NCBI RefSeq assembly: GCF_026967795.1
Contig: NZ_JAPVBH010000005.1
Span: 1 to 64,000, forward strand
From: Modestobacter sp. VKM Ac-2986
GTDB lineage: Bacteria > Actinomycetota > Actinomycetes > Mycobacteriales > Geodermatophilaceae
Direction: 5' to 3'
DNA: 64,000 bases
Shown: piece after piece, positions 15,714 to 24,921 of the stretch
How the letters are laid out: the number at the start of each line of letters is the position of its first letter
How positions within the stretch are numbered: the stretch's first letter is position 1
Notes under the pieces: generated by a model
The model's database searches: none
Seen by the model: the letters and a program-made list of their open reading frames with translations, nothing else
What the model was told of the DNA's origin: nothing
Position numbers and translations under genes: made by a program

Positions 15714-18362
15714 ATGAGAGCCCCTACGACGGAGGACGACGACGCAGTGGACCAGAGCGCTCTCGGATCTGCCCTGACGGCGGTCGACCTGGACCGGACG
15801 GGCAGCGTCCTGGACCGGCTGGACGAGGTGGCCGCACGGCTGCCCGACCAGCTGGCGGTGACCTCGGCGGACGGCGACCTCAGCTGGGCCGAGCTGCACC
15901 ACCGCACCTGCCTGCTGGCCGACGAGCTGGACGCCGTGCTGCCCGGCACGGCCGACGGTGGTGGGCCGGCGGGCGACCGGGAGAACCGGCGGCCCATCGG
16001 CATCTTCGCCGCCCAGGGGACGGACGCGGTGGCCGCGGCCCTGGCCGTCGTGGCCACCGGCCGGCCCTTCGTGCTGCTCGACGTCCTCCTCCCGGACGCC
16101 CGGGTCGGGCAGCTGGCCCAGCAGGCCGGGGTGACCGTCGTCCTGGCCGACGACCTCAGGCGCCCGCGGGCGGCGGGGCTGCCGGGCGTGGAGGTGGTGC
16201 GCGGGCTGGTGCCGTGCGCCGGTGACGTCGACGCGGGCACCTCGCGCGCCGGGCGGCTGTCCCGGCCGGATGTCCGGGCCGGGGACTCCGTCTCGATCAT
16301 CTTCACCTCGGGCACCACCGGCGCCCCCAAGGGCATCGACTACCTGCACCGCACGGTGCTGGCGAACACGGTCATCGGCCGGGACTGGATGCGCTTCGGC
16401 CCGACCGACCGGGTCGCGCTGGTGATGCCCTGGGCGTTCGCGGCCGGTCAGGAGCTCATGCTCATGGCGCTGCTCAACGGGGCCACGCTGTGTGTCCGCG
16501 ACCCCCGCGAGCACGGCATCCGCGACCTCGCCGCCTGGTTGGCGGCCAGCCGGGTCACCACCCTGCACGGCACCCCGTCCTTGCTGCGCGCACTCGTCGC
16601 GGTCCTCCCACCCGACCAGGTGCTGCCCTCGTTGCGGCTGGTGACCACGGCCGGCGAGCGGGTGCACGGCCGGGACGTCACCGCCGTGCGCCAGCACCTC
16701 GACGCGCAGGCCAGCGTGCTCAACTACCTGGGTTCCTCGGAGACCGGCATCTACAGCCGTTACGAGGTCGCCGCCGGCGACCCGGCTCCCGACGGGGTGG
16801 TCCCCGCCGGGGCCGGCGGCCGGCTGCGCGAGATCACCGTCCTGGACGACGCCGGCCGCCCGGTGTCCGCCGGTGAGACCGGCTTCCTCCACGTCACCTC
16901 GGGGCACCTGTCCGGTGGGTACTGGGACGACCCCGAGCAGACGGCGGCGCGTTTCTCACCGCTGCCGGACGGCCGCACCCGGTACGCCTCCGGCGACCGG
17001 GCCCGGATCGACGCCGACGGCGTCCTGCACGTGCTGGGACGCGGCGACGACGCCGTGAAGATCCGCGGCTACCAGGTGGAGCCGGCCGAGGTCGAGGTCG
17101 CGCTCCGGGCGCTCCCGGAGGTGCGGGACGCCGTCGTCCGGGCCCTGCCCGACGGTGAGGGTCGACGCCTGGTGGCCTGGGTGGTGCCCGACCCGCGGCA
17201 GCGCCCGCCGTCGACCGTGGGCGTCCGGACCGAGCTGGCCCGGACCCTGCCCGACTGGATGGTGCCCCGCGACGTCGTCCTGATGACCGAACTGCCGCGC
17301 AACACCGGCGGCAAGGTCGACGTGGCGGCGCTGCCGGCTCCCGCCCCCCGCCCGGCGCCGGTGCCGCCGGTGACGGACGCCGAGCGCCGGCTGGAACAGC
17401 TGTGGGCGCCGCTGCTGCGGGTGGAGCACGTGGGCCGGACGGAGAGCTTCACCGCCCTGGGCGGCGACTCGCTGTCGGTCGAGGAGATGCTCGCCGCCCT
17501 GCCGGAGCTGTTCGGCACCTCCCTGACCGCCGGTGACCTCGCCGAGGACCCGACGCTGGCCGGGTTCGCCGCCCGGCTCGAGCGTGGGGCTCCCGAGCGG
17601 AGCCGCCGGTCGCGGCAGACGGTGCTCCGGCTGCGTGGACCGGGCAGCCGCCCCCCGGTGTTCTGCTTCGCCGGCGCCGGTGGGGCGGCGGCTGCCTTCG
17701 CCGACCTCGCCGAGCTGCTCGGCCCCGACCAGCCGGTCACCGCCTTCCAGGCCCGCGGCTTCGAGGGCCGGGGCGTCCCGGACTGGAGCGTGTCGCGCAC
17801 GGCCCGGCGGCACCTGGAGGACCTCGAGCGGCTGGCCCCGGAGGGGCCGGTGGTGCTCGTCGGGCACTCGCTGGGAGGGCTGGTGGCCCTGAAGGTCGCG
17901 CACCTCCTGGCGGCGCGGGGTCGCGTGGTGCCGCTGGTGGTGCTGCTGGACACCTACCTCCCACCGGCCGCCCGGCCCGCGGGTACGGGACACCACGCGC
18001 TCCCGGAGGTGGCTCCGGCCGCGGGCCGCCGGGACCTCTGGCGGACGCGCGTGCAGGTGGCGCTTGCCGGCATCTGGCGGCACGCCGACCCTGCGGTGCA
18101 CCGCGAGGTCTTCCACCAGCACGGCGTCCGCGTCGCCCACCTGCACCGGCCGACCGCGTGGCCCGGGCGCACCGTGGTGTTCATGTCCAACGAGAACCTG
18201 GACGAGCCGGAGTGGTGGGACCTCGTCCTCACCGGCGAGCACGAGGTGCGCCAGGTCGACTGCGACCACCTGGCGATGCTGCGGCGGCCCTACGTGGACG
18301 GTGTCGCCGAGCAGTTGGCCCCGGCGGTGGAGGCGCTGCGCACCGGGCGGTCCGCCGGCTGA
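15714..18362 (+). CDS. NRPS-like A-PCP-TE synthetase (copy 1)
   Basis: An 882-residue enzyme with adenylation (about 20-540), carrier (about 555-630) and thioesterase (about 645-880) domains, and no condensation domain. A-domain cores: TSGTTGAPKG from residue 198, YLGSSETG, YASGDRARID, KIRGYQVEPAEVE, and Lys534 in NTGGKVD. The phosphopantetheine Ser586 is in LGGDSLS. The TE nucleophile Ser719 is in GHSLGG, with an Asp in LLDTYLP and His in CDHLAMLRRPYV. Core A4 reads MPWAFAAGQE, so the Asp that binds the alpha-amino group is replaced by Ala. The substrate is probably not an ordinary amino acid; an aryl, keto or fatty acid is more likely. ATG 15714 follows GGAGGTGG. Its setting among GT genes suggests it makes or transfers an acyl group for the glycan. 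Confidence 0.88.
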   Translation: MRAPTTEDDDAVDQSALGSALTAVDLDRTGSVLDRLDEVAARLPDQLAVTSADGDLSWAELHHRTCLLADELDAVLPGTADGGGPAGDRENRRPIGIFAAQGTDAVAAALAVVATGRPFVLLDVLLPDARVGQLAQQAGVTVVLADDLRRPRAAGLPGVEVVRGLVPCAGDVDAGTSRAGRLSRPDVRAGDSVSIIFTSGTTGAPKGIDYLHRTVLANTVIGRDWMRFGPTDRVALVMPWAFAAGQELMLMALLNGATLCVRDPREHGIRDLAAWLAASRVTTLHGTPSLLRALVAVLPPDQVLPSLRLVTTAGERVHGRDVTAVRQHLDAQASVLNYLGSSETGIYSRYEVAAGDPAPDGVVPAGAGGRLREITVLDDAGRPVSAGETGFLHVTSGHLSGGYWDDPEQTAARFSPLPDGRTRYASGDRARIDADGVLHVLGRGDDAVKIRGYQVEPAEVEVALRALPEVRDAVVRALPDGEGRRLVAWVVPDPRQRPPSTVGVRTELARTLPDWMVPRDVVLMTELPRNTGGKVDVAALPAPAPRPAPVPPVTDAERRLEQLWAPLLRVEHVGRTESFTALGGDSLSVEEMLAALPELFGTSLTAGDLAEDPTLAGFAARLERGAPERSRRSRQTVLRLRGPGSRPPVFCFAGAGGAAAAFADLAELLGPDQPVTAFQARGFEGRGVPDWSVSRTARRHLEDLERLAPEGPVVLVGHSLGGLVALKVAHLLAARGRVVPLVVLLDTYLPPAARPAGTGHHALPEVAPAAGRRDLWRTRVQVALAGIWRHADPAVHREVFHQHGVRVAHLHRPTAWPGRTVVFMSNENLDEPEWWDLVLTGEHEVRQVDCDHLAMLRRPYVDGVAEQLAPAVEALRTGRSAG

Positions 18363-18370
18363 CGCCGTGG

Positions 18371-18401
18371 CCGGGGTCGGGCCCTCACGGGTCCGCCCCG
18401 G
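18371..18401. terminator. Hairpin between convergent synthetase and hydrolase genes
   Basis: CCGGGG-T-CGGGCCC pairs with GGGTCCG-CCCCGG around TCAC, with one bulged T and one G-T pair. It lies in the 42-base gap between two convergent stop codons, so it can serve both strands. Confidence 0.6.
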
Positions 18402-18404
18402 ACC

Positions 18405-19334
18405 TCAGTCGGTGGCGGCGATCGCCTGGTCGAAGAAGGCGATGAGCTCCTCGGTGTTCCCGAAGTGGCTCTCCGTCCCGTGCTCCCCGGTCGCCTGCGA
18501 GTCGAACACCTGGGCAGCCTGGTCCCGGACCAGGTCGATCCAGCGCAGTGCGTTGGTGTTCTGGTCGATGGCCGTGTCCTCGGGTGAGGACCGGACCAGC
18601 GCCCGGATCCCGGCATAGGCCGACGGCGGCTGCCGCATGGGGTCGTAGGCAGCGCTGTTGACCCGGAACTCCTCGGGCCCGCTCGCGTCGTAGGCGGCGA
18701 ACAGCGCAGCCGAGGCCCGGAACGTGAAGTCGTCGTGGATGGTCGGGTAGACCTCCGACCAGTCCAACAGCGGTGCGGTGAGGAAGGCGCCCCGCACGTC
18801 GGACAGGGTCTTCTGGTGCAGCGCCACGGCGGAGATCCCCCCGCCCATGGAGAAGCCCAGGAGCACGGTGCCGGAGACCCCCCAGACGTTGCCGATGTAG
18901 GTCCGGGCGCGCTGGATCCGGGACTGTCCGTCGGCGTTGCCGAACGAGGCCTCGTGGTACGGCGAGACGATGAGGTAGCCGGCGTCGAGCAGGGCGTCGC
19001 GCATCGGGCTCGCGGCGCCCTGGTCCAGCCAGGTCGCGGCGTCGTCCCCGTAGCCGTGGGCGGCCATCACCACTGGGACGCTGCGGACGTCGGTGGACAG
19101 CAGGCTGTCCGGGACGTACAGGACCGCCCGGCCGGCCAGGCCCGGGGTCACGCCCGCGTCGGTCCGGACGTCGTACTTCTGGGCGGCCACCTTGCCGCGG
19201 GTGGTGACCACCGTCGGCTCGCCGACCTGGTCGGGGACGTCGCGGACGCCCGGCCCGCCGCAGGCAGTCGTCACGACCGGGCTGAGGGCGAGCAGTGCGG
19301 ACAGGCCCATGAAGTGCCTCCGACTCAACGACAC
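18405..19334 (-). CDS. Exported alpha/beta-hydrolase, Tat-type lipoprotein signal
   Basis: A 309-residue protein starting MSLSRRHFMGLSALLAL. The SRRHFM twin-arginine motif is followed by VTTACGG, consistent with a Tat-exported lipoprotein. The hydrolase core has MAAHGYGDDAA, the nucleophile elbow GFSMGGG, and a late SHFGNTEE that may hold the catalytic His. It is related to the extracellular esterase/lipase (PET-hydrolase-like) group. GTG 19334 has AGGAGAG upstream. It is convergent with synthetase 1 and adjacent to the two GH16 glycanases, which suggests trimming or deacylation of exported polysaccharide. That role is inference. Confidence 0.78.
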   Translation of the reverse strand: MSLSRRHFMGLSALLALSPVVTTACGGPGVRDVPDQVGEPTVVTTRGKVAAQKYDVRTDAGVTPGLAGRAVLYVPDSLLSTDVRSVPVVMAAHGYGDDAATWLDQGAASPMRDALLDAGYLIVSPYHEASFGNADGQSRIQRARTYIGNVWGVSGTVLLGFSMGGGISAVALHQKTLSDVRGAFLTAPLLDWSEVYPTIHDDFTFRASAALFAAYDASGPEEFRVNSAAYDPMRQPPSAYAGIRALVRSSPEDTAIDQNTNALRWIDLVRDQAAQVFDSQATGEHGTESHFGNTEELIAFFDQAIAATD

Positions 19335-19882
19335 GCTGCACTCTCCTGACGACTCGATGCCGGTGGCCGGCCGAAAGGTACGACATGCCGCAGCTCAGTG
19401 GACCGGACAGCGACCGGCGGGGTGCCGGGCCTGCCGGCTCTCCGGCCATTCTGCGGGGTGCACATGTGCGGATCCTGGACGCCGGTCGCGAGTCGGCCGC
19501 GTCCCCGGTCCGCCGGCGCGACGTCCCGGACCGACACCGCCGGCTGCACCGGGCCGCGGGACGCTCTCCGTCGCCGTCCGGAGGGCGGCCGCGACGCGCG
19601 GACGGGCCCCGGCGGGGCGCGACTGCTGCGACCGGCGAGGTGGGTGTGACTCGTGGGACCCGGGATGTTTCGACCCAGCATGTGGGGGATGAGGTCGGTG
19701 GGGCGCCCGGGGACGGCGTCCCACCGGACCGGGCGGCCGGTGGAGGGCGGCGGCAGGGCGGTGACCTGCAGGTTCCCCGGCGCGTGCGGCCGCTCAGCCG
19801 GACGGCCCCGTGTCAAGTGGGACGCGCCGTTCGTCACTTCAGCACGTAATTGCCCGGTAGCTCTTGGCTACGCTTCCCCGTG
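19335..19882. other. Intergenic region between hydrolase and GH16 gene 1
   Basis: A 548-base gap between divergent genes. Open frames exist but lack ribosome sites, motifs and plausible composition. Just before the GH16 start, a short hairpin GTAGC-TCTTG-GCTAC (19857-19871) occurs in a locally AT-richer stretch that is likely the promoter or leader. Confidence 0.4.
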
Positions 19883-21025
19883 ATGAGGCGCATACGGAAC
19901 GTGAAGCGACATGTACTGGCGGCATCCGCGGTCGGGCTCTGCGTCGTCAGTGGCCATGGGGTCCTGACCGTCGACCAGCCCAGCGACCAGGCTGCCTCGG
20001 CGTCACCCGAGATGGTGACGGAGGCGCAGCGGCTGGCGACCGGCACGGGGACCTCCCGCGCGCGCCGTCCCTGGCCCACGTCCACGGTGACGCCGCCGAG
20101 CACGCCCGCCGCGACCCCGACGTCCTCCGCCCCGTCGACGACCGCGGCGCCGGCGCCCACGGCGGCCCCGCCCGTCGCGACCAAGCCCGCGGCGACCCCC
20201 ACCGCCACCCGGCCCGTGACGACCCCGCCCGCCGCCACCGCGCCCGTGGCGGCCCCGCCCGTCACCACCGCGCCCGCCGCGCCGCCGCCCGCCGCGACGG
20301 CCCCCGTCGTCCCCGCGCCGGCCGGGGTCGGTGGCAGCGCCGGGACCTACGCCGTCAGCCAGGAGTTCGACACCCCCGTCGCGCAGGGGTCGTGGCCGTC
20401 GGACGGGCGGGCACCCAGCGCCTACCCGAACTACCTCAGCTACCCCGACGGGACGAGCGGGAAGTACTTCCCGTCCAAGGTCCTGAGCGTCCACGACGGC
20501 GTGCTGGACTGGTACTGCCACTCGAGCATGGCCGCGGCCGTCCTCCCCTTCGGCTACGAGGGGTTCACGTACGGCACGTACACGGTGCGCATGCGTGCCG
20601 ACCAGTTCGAGCAGTACCACATCGCGTTCCTGCTGTGGCCGGTGACGAACAAGTGGACGCACGAGATCGACGGTCCGGAGCAGGAGACCTCCGAGCCCAA
20701 GCCCTACCCCGCGGTGCTGCAGTCGACCAGCCCGTCGGTGCGGTTCCAGCCCGCCGGCCAGCTGGCCGTCCCGAAGTCCTGGAACGAGTTCCACGACTAC
20801 ACGTGGCAGTGGGCCCCCGGCTCGCTGACCTTCTTCCAGGACGGCGTGGAGGTCACCAGGGTCACCTCCAACGTGCCTGACCAGCCCATGCGGCCCGTGC
20901 TCCAGGTGGAGTTCTCCAACCGGCTGGCGGAGGGGCAGAAGCCCGACCCTCGGATCACCGGTCACGTCCAGGTCGACCGGGTCGCCTACGACCCCAGCTA
21001 CACGATGGCCGTGCCGCGCAGCTGA
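19883..21025 (+). CDS. Secreted GH16-family glycoside hydrolase (copy 1)
   Basis: A 380-residue protein with an N-terminal membrane/signal segment, a Pro/Thr/Ala linker of about 100 residues, then a jelly-roll GH16 domain from about residue 155. The catalytic motif is E261-I-D263-G-P-E266 (E-x-D-x-x-E). It would cleave beta-1,3 or beta-1,4 glucan/galactan chains outside the cell; such enzymes in EPS loci trim or release the product. ATG 19883 was chosen at the start of the basic MRRIRNVKRH segment; the ribosome site is weak. A second GH16 follows directly. Substrate not determinable. Confidence 0.85.
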   Translation: MRRIRNVKRHVLAASAVGLCVVSGHGVLTVDQPSDQAASASPEMVTEAQRLATGTGTSRARRPWPTSTVTPPSTPAATPTSSAPSTTAAPAPTAAPPVATKPAATPTATRPVTTPPAATAPVAAPPVTTAPAAPPPAATAPVVPAPAGVGGSAGTYAVSQEFDTPVAQGSWPSDGRAPSAYPNYLSYPDGTSGKYFPSKVLSVHDGVLDWYCHSSMAAAVLPFGYEGFTYGTYTVRMRADQFEQYHIAFLLWPVTNKWTHEIDGPEQETSEPKPYPAVLQSTSPSVRFQPAGQLAVPKSWNEFHDYTWQWAPGSLTFFQDGVEVTRVTSNVPDQPMRPVLQVEFSNRLAEGQKPDPRITGHVQVDRVAYDPSYTMAVPRS

Positions 21026-21059
21026 GCACTCCCGCTCCCGGATGGGTGCGCAGCCGGCC

Positions 21060-21093
21060 GGCCGGGCGGGGACCGAGGGGTCCCCGCCCGGCC
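21060..21093 (+). terminator. Perfect 15-bp hairpin after GH16 copy 1
   Basis: GGCCGGGCGGGGACC pairs with GGTCCCCGCCCGGCC around GAGG, 35 bases after the stop codon. It suggests that the two GH16 genes are separate transcripts. Confidence 0.75.
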
Positions 21094-21290
21094 GCCGCTG
21101 TGAGGTGCAGCACGAGGTCCCGGAGTCGGCTCACGGCGTGTCACCATGGGACACGCCGGTACCGGGCGCCCAGGGCCCCGGGAACCAGAAGCCGTTCCCG
21201 GGGGTTGTCCCCGACGACGCACTCGACGAGACGACCAGGGTCTGCGCCCGCGCAGCGGGCAGCGTCTCGACCAGCCTGAGGAGGACGGCC

Positions 21291-22235
21291 GTGACCCGCA
21301 GCACCGTGGACGGACCGAGCGTGGGTCCACCACGAGACGCACCCGGCCGACGGCGTCCGCGCCGCGGGAGGTGGGCGGCTGCGCTGGCCGGTGGCGTCGT
21401 GGTGGCCGTGGCTGCCACGCTCACGTCCGTGTGGTGGCCGGACGCAGACCCCCGGAGCGGGGACCTGCCCGGCTGGCAGCTGACCTTCGCCGAGGACTTC
21501 GCCACCGACGTCCCGCTCGGGTCCTTCCCCGGCGAGGTGTACGGGAGCCGCTGGACCGGCTACGAGGACCTCCAGGACACCTCGGGTGCCGGGACGTACT
21601 CCAGCTCCCGGGTCCTCTCCGTGGCTGACGGCAGGCTGGACATGCACCTGCGCACCGAGGACGGTCAGCCGCTCGTCGCCGCACCGATCCCGCTGGTCAA
21701 CGGCACCTGGGGGCAGTTGCAGTACGGCCGGTTCAGCGTCCGGTTCCGTGCCGACCCGGTCCCCGGGTACAAGACCGCCTGGCTGCTCTGGCCGGACTCC
21801 GACGAGTGGGCCGACGGGGAGGTCGACTTCCCGGAGGGCCGGTTGGACGGCACGCTCTACGCGGCCAACCTGTGCGTCGGTCGACCGGGCGTCTTCGACC
21901 TGCACAGCCCCGGCCTCGCCGAGTTCGACGACTGGCACGTGGCCACCGTCGAGTGGACGCCGGGCGCCGTCACCTTCTTCCTGGACGGCGAGGAGGTGGC
22001 CCGCTCAGGGAGCAGTCCCGTCGGCCCGATGCACTGGGTGCTGCAGACCGAGACCGCCTACGGGGTGCCGCCGGCGGACGCGCAGGGCCACGTGGAGGTC
22101 GACTGGGTGCGGGTCTGGTCGATGACGCCGGACAACCCGGCGGCCGGTGAGGCGGTCGGGACGGGCTGCCGGAACGCCGACCAGGAGACCGCGAGCAGCG
22201 GCCAGGGCAGCCAGGGCTACGGCCAGGACGGCTAG
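21291..22235 (+). CDS. Membrane-anchored or secreted GH16-family glycoside hydrolase (copy 2)
   Basis: A 314-residue protein: basic N-terminus, one hydrophobic segment (WAAALAGGVVVAVAATLTSV) and a GH16 domain from about residue 60. The catalytic motif is E177-V-D179-F-P-E182. Sequence and domain layout resemble the upstream copy, but the long Pro/Thr linker is missing, so this enzyme probably sits close to the membrane. GTG 21291 has a strong GAGGAGG site 8 bases upstream, which fixes the start within a longer open frame. The C-terminus has a Gln/Gly-rich tail. It likely acts on the same class of polysaccharide. Confidence 0.85.
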   Translation: MTRSTVDGPSVGPPRDAPGRRRPRRGRWAAALAGGVVVAVAATLTSVWWPDADPRSGDLPGWQLTFAEDFATDVPLGSFPGEVYGSRWTGYEDLQDTSGAGTYSSSRVLSVADGRLDMHLRTEDGQPLVAAPIPLVNGTWGQLQYGRFSVRFRADPVPGYKTAWLLWPDSDEWADGEVDFPEGRLDGTLYAANLCVGRPGVFDLHSPGLAEFDDWHVATVEWTPGAVTFFLDGEEVARSGSSPVGPMHWVLQTETAYGVPPADAQGHVEVDWVRVWSMTPDNPAAGEAVGTGCRNADQETASSGQGSQGYGQDG

Positions 22236-22240
22236 CGCGG

Positions 22241-22268
22241 CCCGTCCCGGTGCGCGGCCGGGAGCGGG
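22241..22268. terminator. Hairpin between GH16 copy 2 and convergent GT2
   Basis: CCCGTCCCGG pairs with CCGGGA-G-CGGG with one bulged G. It lies in the short gap between two convergent genes. Confidence 0.55.
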
Positions 22269-22273
22269 CGTGC

Positions 22274-23239
22274 TCAGGAGGTGCGCGGCCGGGTCCGCCG
22301 GGCCTGCCAGGTCTGCCGCCCACGCGCGAGCACGTAGCTGGCCGCGGTGAGCGTCAGCCCCTCCACGATCGCGACGGCCCGGGCGGCGCCGGCGCGGTCA
22401 CCGTGGACGGCGTCCCGCAGCCCGCGGAGCACGCCCTGCGGCAGGGTGTGGCGGACGTAGGTCAGCTCGGAGGCCAGTGCGGCGTCCGTACCGGTGAGCC
22501 GGCTGACCACGGCCTTGGACCGCCCCTCGCCCAGGCAGCGGCGCCGGAAGTACCGGCGGGTGACCCGGTCGGGGGAGACGTTGTGCAGGCAGCGCGCTCC
22601 GGGCTCGAGCACGACCCGGCCCCCGGGCTGCGTGCGGCGGGCCCGGATGGCGAACTCCGTCTCCTCGCACCCCGCCGCGTCCGCACCCAGGCGGCCCATG
22701 TCGACGTCGAACCCGCCGGCGGAGGCGAAGGTGCTCCGCCGGAAGCTCATGTTGGCGCCGATCGGGTTGCGGATCTCGGCCCGGGTGGTGGGCTGGCCGG
22801 TGTAGCTGCACCCGACGACCCAGAGGAACTCGTCGGGGAACCAGGCCGGCCGCGGCGCGCGCCACCCCGGCAGGACGGCGCCGCCCACGCCGATCACGTC
22901 GTCGTCCCGGTAGGCCTCGAGCATGGCCGCCACCCAGTCGGGGCCGGCCGCGGCATCGTCGTCCAGGAAGGCCACGACGTCACCGGTGGCGGCGGCCACA
23001 CCGGTGTTGCGCGCTCCGGACAGGCCCTGCGGCCCGGTGTTGGGCAGGCAGGTGACGTCGGGGAAGGCGGCTCGCGCCCGGTCGAGCAGCTCCGGGTTGT
23101 GGTCGCTCACGAGCAGCACCTGGTCGGGGCGCCGGGTCTGCTCGCGCAGGCTGGCGACGGCGGCGGTGATGTCCTCCCACCGGGCCAGCGTGTAGGCGCA
23201 CACGACCACGCTGATCGTGGAGCTCTCCTGGTTCAGCAC
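22274..23239 (-). CDS. GT2 family glycosyltransferase
   Basis: A 321-residue protein with a GT-A fold: ISVVVCAYTLARWEDI at the start, the DxD-type metal site FLDDDAAAGPDW, and an acceptor-side region with GANMSFRRS and a CEETEFAIRAR motif (ED-like catalytic base). It belongs to the group that transfers sugars onto lipid-linked oligosaccharides in the cytoplasm. The GTG start at 23239 lacks a clear ribosome site. It is convergent with GH16 copy 2 and divergent from the GT2 gene at 23416. The sugar donor is unknown. Confidence 0.88.
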   Translation of the reverse strand: MLNQESSTISVVVCAYTLARWEDITAAVASLREQTRRPDQVLLVSDHNPELLDRARAAFPDVTCLPNTGPQGLSGARNTGVAAATGDVVAFLDDDAAAGPDWVAAMLEAYRDDDVIGVGGAVLPGWRAPRPAWFPDEFLWVVGCSYTGQPTTRAEIRNPIGANMSFRRSTFASAGGFDVDMGRLGADAAGCEETEFAIRARRTQPGGRVVLEPGARCLHNVSPDRVTRRYFRRRCLGEGRSKAVVSRLTGTDAALASELTYVRHTLPQGVLRGLRDAVHGDRAGAARAVAIVEGLTLTAASYVLARGRQTWQARRTRPRTS

Positions 23240-23415
23240 CTGCCCGACAGTACTGCCGGGGCAGGTCCCCGGGCGCCCGTGGCGGTGACCCGGTGCCCCG
23301 GGTCACCACTCCGGGTGAAGAGCGCCGCCGCCGGCCGCCGGCTCGGTATCGTCGGGACGTCACGGAGCGTGGCCATCCTCCGCTCCCACCCGCCATCCCA
23401 AGGAGCTGAACCCCC

Positions 23416-24804
23416 GTGACGTCGGACGACGTGAGCCCGGAACGGTCCGTGCCCGGCCCCGCTGCGGGCACGTGGTGCTGCGAGTTCGAGCTGTCCGGGG
23501 ACGCCCGGCCCGTCGGCGTCACCGACCCTGCGGGCCAGGCCCAGGCCCGGGTGCTCGTCCGGCTGCACGGTGAGACCCTCGGTTACCTCACCGTCCCGTT
23601 CGGCGCCGAGGGCCTGGACACCGCGCTGCTGAGCCGTCGTGCGCAGGAGACCTACGGGGACCGGATCGCCGGGCACCTGACCGCGGAGGGCCTGCCGGTG
23701 GAGGGGTCTCGGCCGCCGGCCGCCGGCCCCGGCTGCCCGAACCACGTGGAGTCCGCAGCGCTCGTGAGCGTGGTGGTCTGCACCCGCAACCGCAGCGGGA
23801 TCCTCGTCGACTGCCTGGACCGGCTCCGTGCACTGACCCATCCGCACCTCGAGGTCATCGTGGTGGACAACGCCCCGACCGACGACAGCACCCGCCGGGT
23901 GGTGCAGGCGGTGGCCGACGTCGACGCCCGCTTCCGGTACGTGCTGGAGCCCCGGCCCGGCCTGTCGTGCGCACGCAACCGCGGACTCGAGGAGGCCCGT
24001 GGCGAGTACCTCGCCTACACCGACGACGACGTCGCGGTCGACGCCGACTGGGTGCAGGGGCTGCTGCGGGGCTTCCAGCGACGTGCGGACACCGGCTGCG
24101 TGACGGGACTGGTCTGCACCGCGAGCATCACCGGCCCGGCGGAGGAGTACTTCGACGCGCGTACGGCGTCCTGGTCGACCCGGGTCGAGCCGCAGGTCTT
24201 CGACCTGCGCGGCACCGGGCGCACCGATGCGCTCTACCCCTACTCGCCGGGCATCTTCGGCACCGGCGCGAGCCTGGCCTTCGACCGCGCGCTGCTCCTG
24301 GAGATCGGTGGGTTCGACGAGGCGCTGGGCGCCGGGACGCTGACCCGCGGTGGCGAGGACCTGGACGTGTTCATCCGGGTGCTCCGCGCCGGTCGAGCAC
24401 TGGTCTACGAGCCCGCCGCGGTGGTCTGGCACCACCACCGGGCCGACGAGGCCGCGCTGCTGGCGCAGATGTACGGCTACGGCACCGGCCTGTCGGCGTT
24501 CATGGCCAAGTGCCTGCTCGACCCCGCCACCCGCTGGGAGGTGCTGCGCCGGGTCCCGCTCGGGCTGCGCCGCATCGCCGCCATCCGCTCGCAGACCGAC
24601 GCCCGGCTGACCGACGCCCAGTCGACCGACGCCCAGCTGACCGACGCCCGGCCGACCGGCACGGTGCAGCGGCCGGCGGGGGCGATGCGCCGCGAGTTCA
24701 CCGGGTTCCTCACCGGTCCGCTGCTGTACCTGCGCGCGCGCCGCGCCGTCCCGCCGCGGTCACCGGGGACCCTGGAGCAGGACCGGGTCGGCGTCCGTGG
24801 CTGA
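23416..24804 (+). CDS. GT2 family glycosyltransferase with N-terminal extension
   Basis: A 462-residue protein. A roughly 110-residue N-terminal region of unknown role precedes the GT-A domain, which begins VSVVVCTRNRSGILVDCLDR. The metal site is YTDDDVAVDADW, and GGEDLDVFIRVLRAG is the ED-type catalytic region. The gene at 35649 encodes a paralogue with the same layout, including its own N-terminal region. Near the C-terminus a 15-bp tandem repeat encodes TDA-rich units. GTG 23416 has AAGGAG about 10 bases upstream. The N-terminal part may bind partner enzymes; this is not known. Confidence 0.87.
   Translation: MTSDDVSPERSVPGPAAGTWCCEFELSGDARPVGVTDPAGQAQARVLVRLHGETLGYLTVPFGAEGLDTALLSRRAQETYGDRIAGHLTAEGLPVEGSRPPAAGPGCPNHVESAALVSVVVCTRNRSGILVDCLDRLRALTHPHLEVIVVDNAPTDDSTRRVVQAVADVDARFRYVLEPRPGLSCARNRGLEEARGEYLAYTDDDVAVDADWVQGLLRGFQRRADTGCVTGLVCTASITGPAEEYFDARTASWSTRVEPQVFDLRGTGRTDALYPYSPGIFGTGASLAFDRALLLEIGGFDEALGAGTLTRGGEDLDVFIRVLRAGRALVYEPAAVVWHHHRADEAALLAQMYGYGTGLSAFMAKCLLDPATRWEVLRRVPLGLRRIAAIRSQTDARLTDAQSTDAQLTDARPTGTVQRPAGAMRREFTGFLTGPLLYLRARRAVPPRSPGTLEQDRVGVRG
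24594..24653 (+). repeat. Four tandem 15-bp repeats near the 3' end of a GT2 gene
   Basis: Units of the type GACCGACGCCCRGYY recur in frame and encode TDARL, TDAQS, TDAQL and TDARP. They form a short linker between the GT domain and the C-terminal segment and probably arose by slippage. Confidence 0.8.
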
Positions 24805-24921
24805 GCGCAGCGGCCTGCCCGGCGTCGGCGGCGGGGGCGTCCGTGCCCCGGGCGGACCCGGCCGCGTCGGCCGCAGGCCGGTGACGGAGGACGTCCACCC
24901 CCCTGGTGGGCGCGATGAGCG

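Noticed and set aside
19385-19849. Open frames in the 548-base gap before GH16 copy 1
   Set aside because: Arg/Pro/Gly-rich composition, no ribosome site and no recognisable motif.
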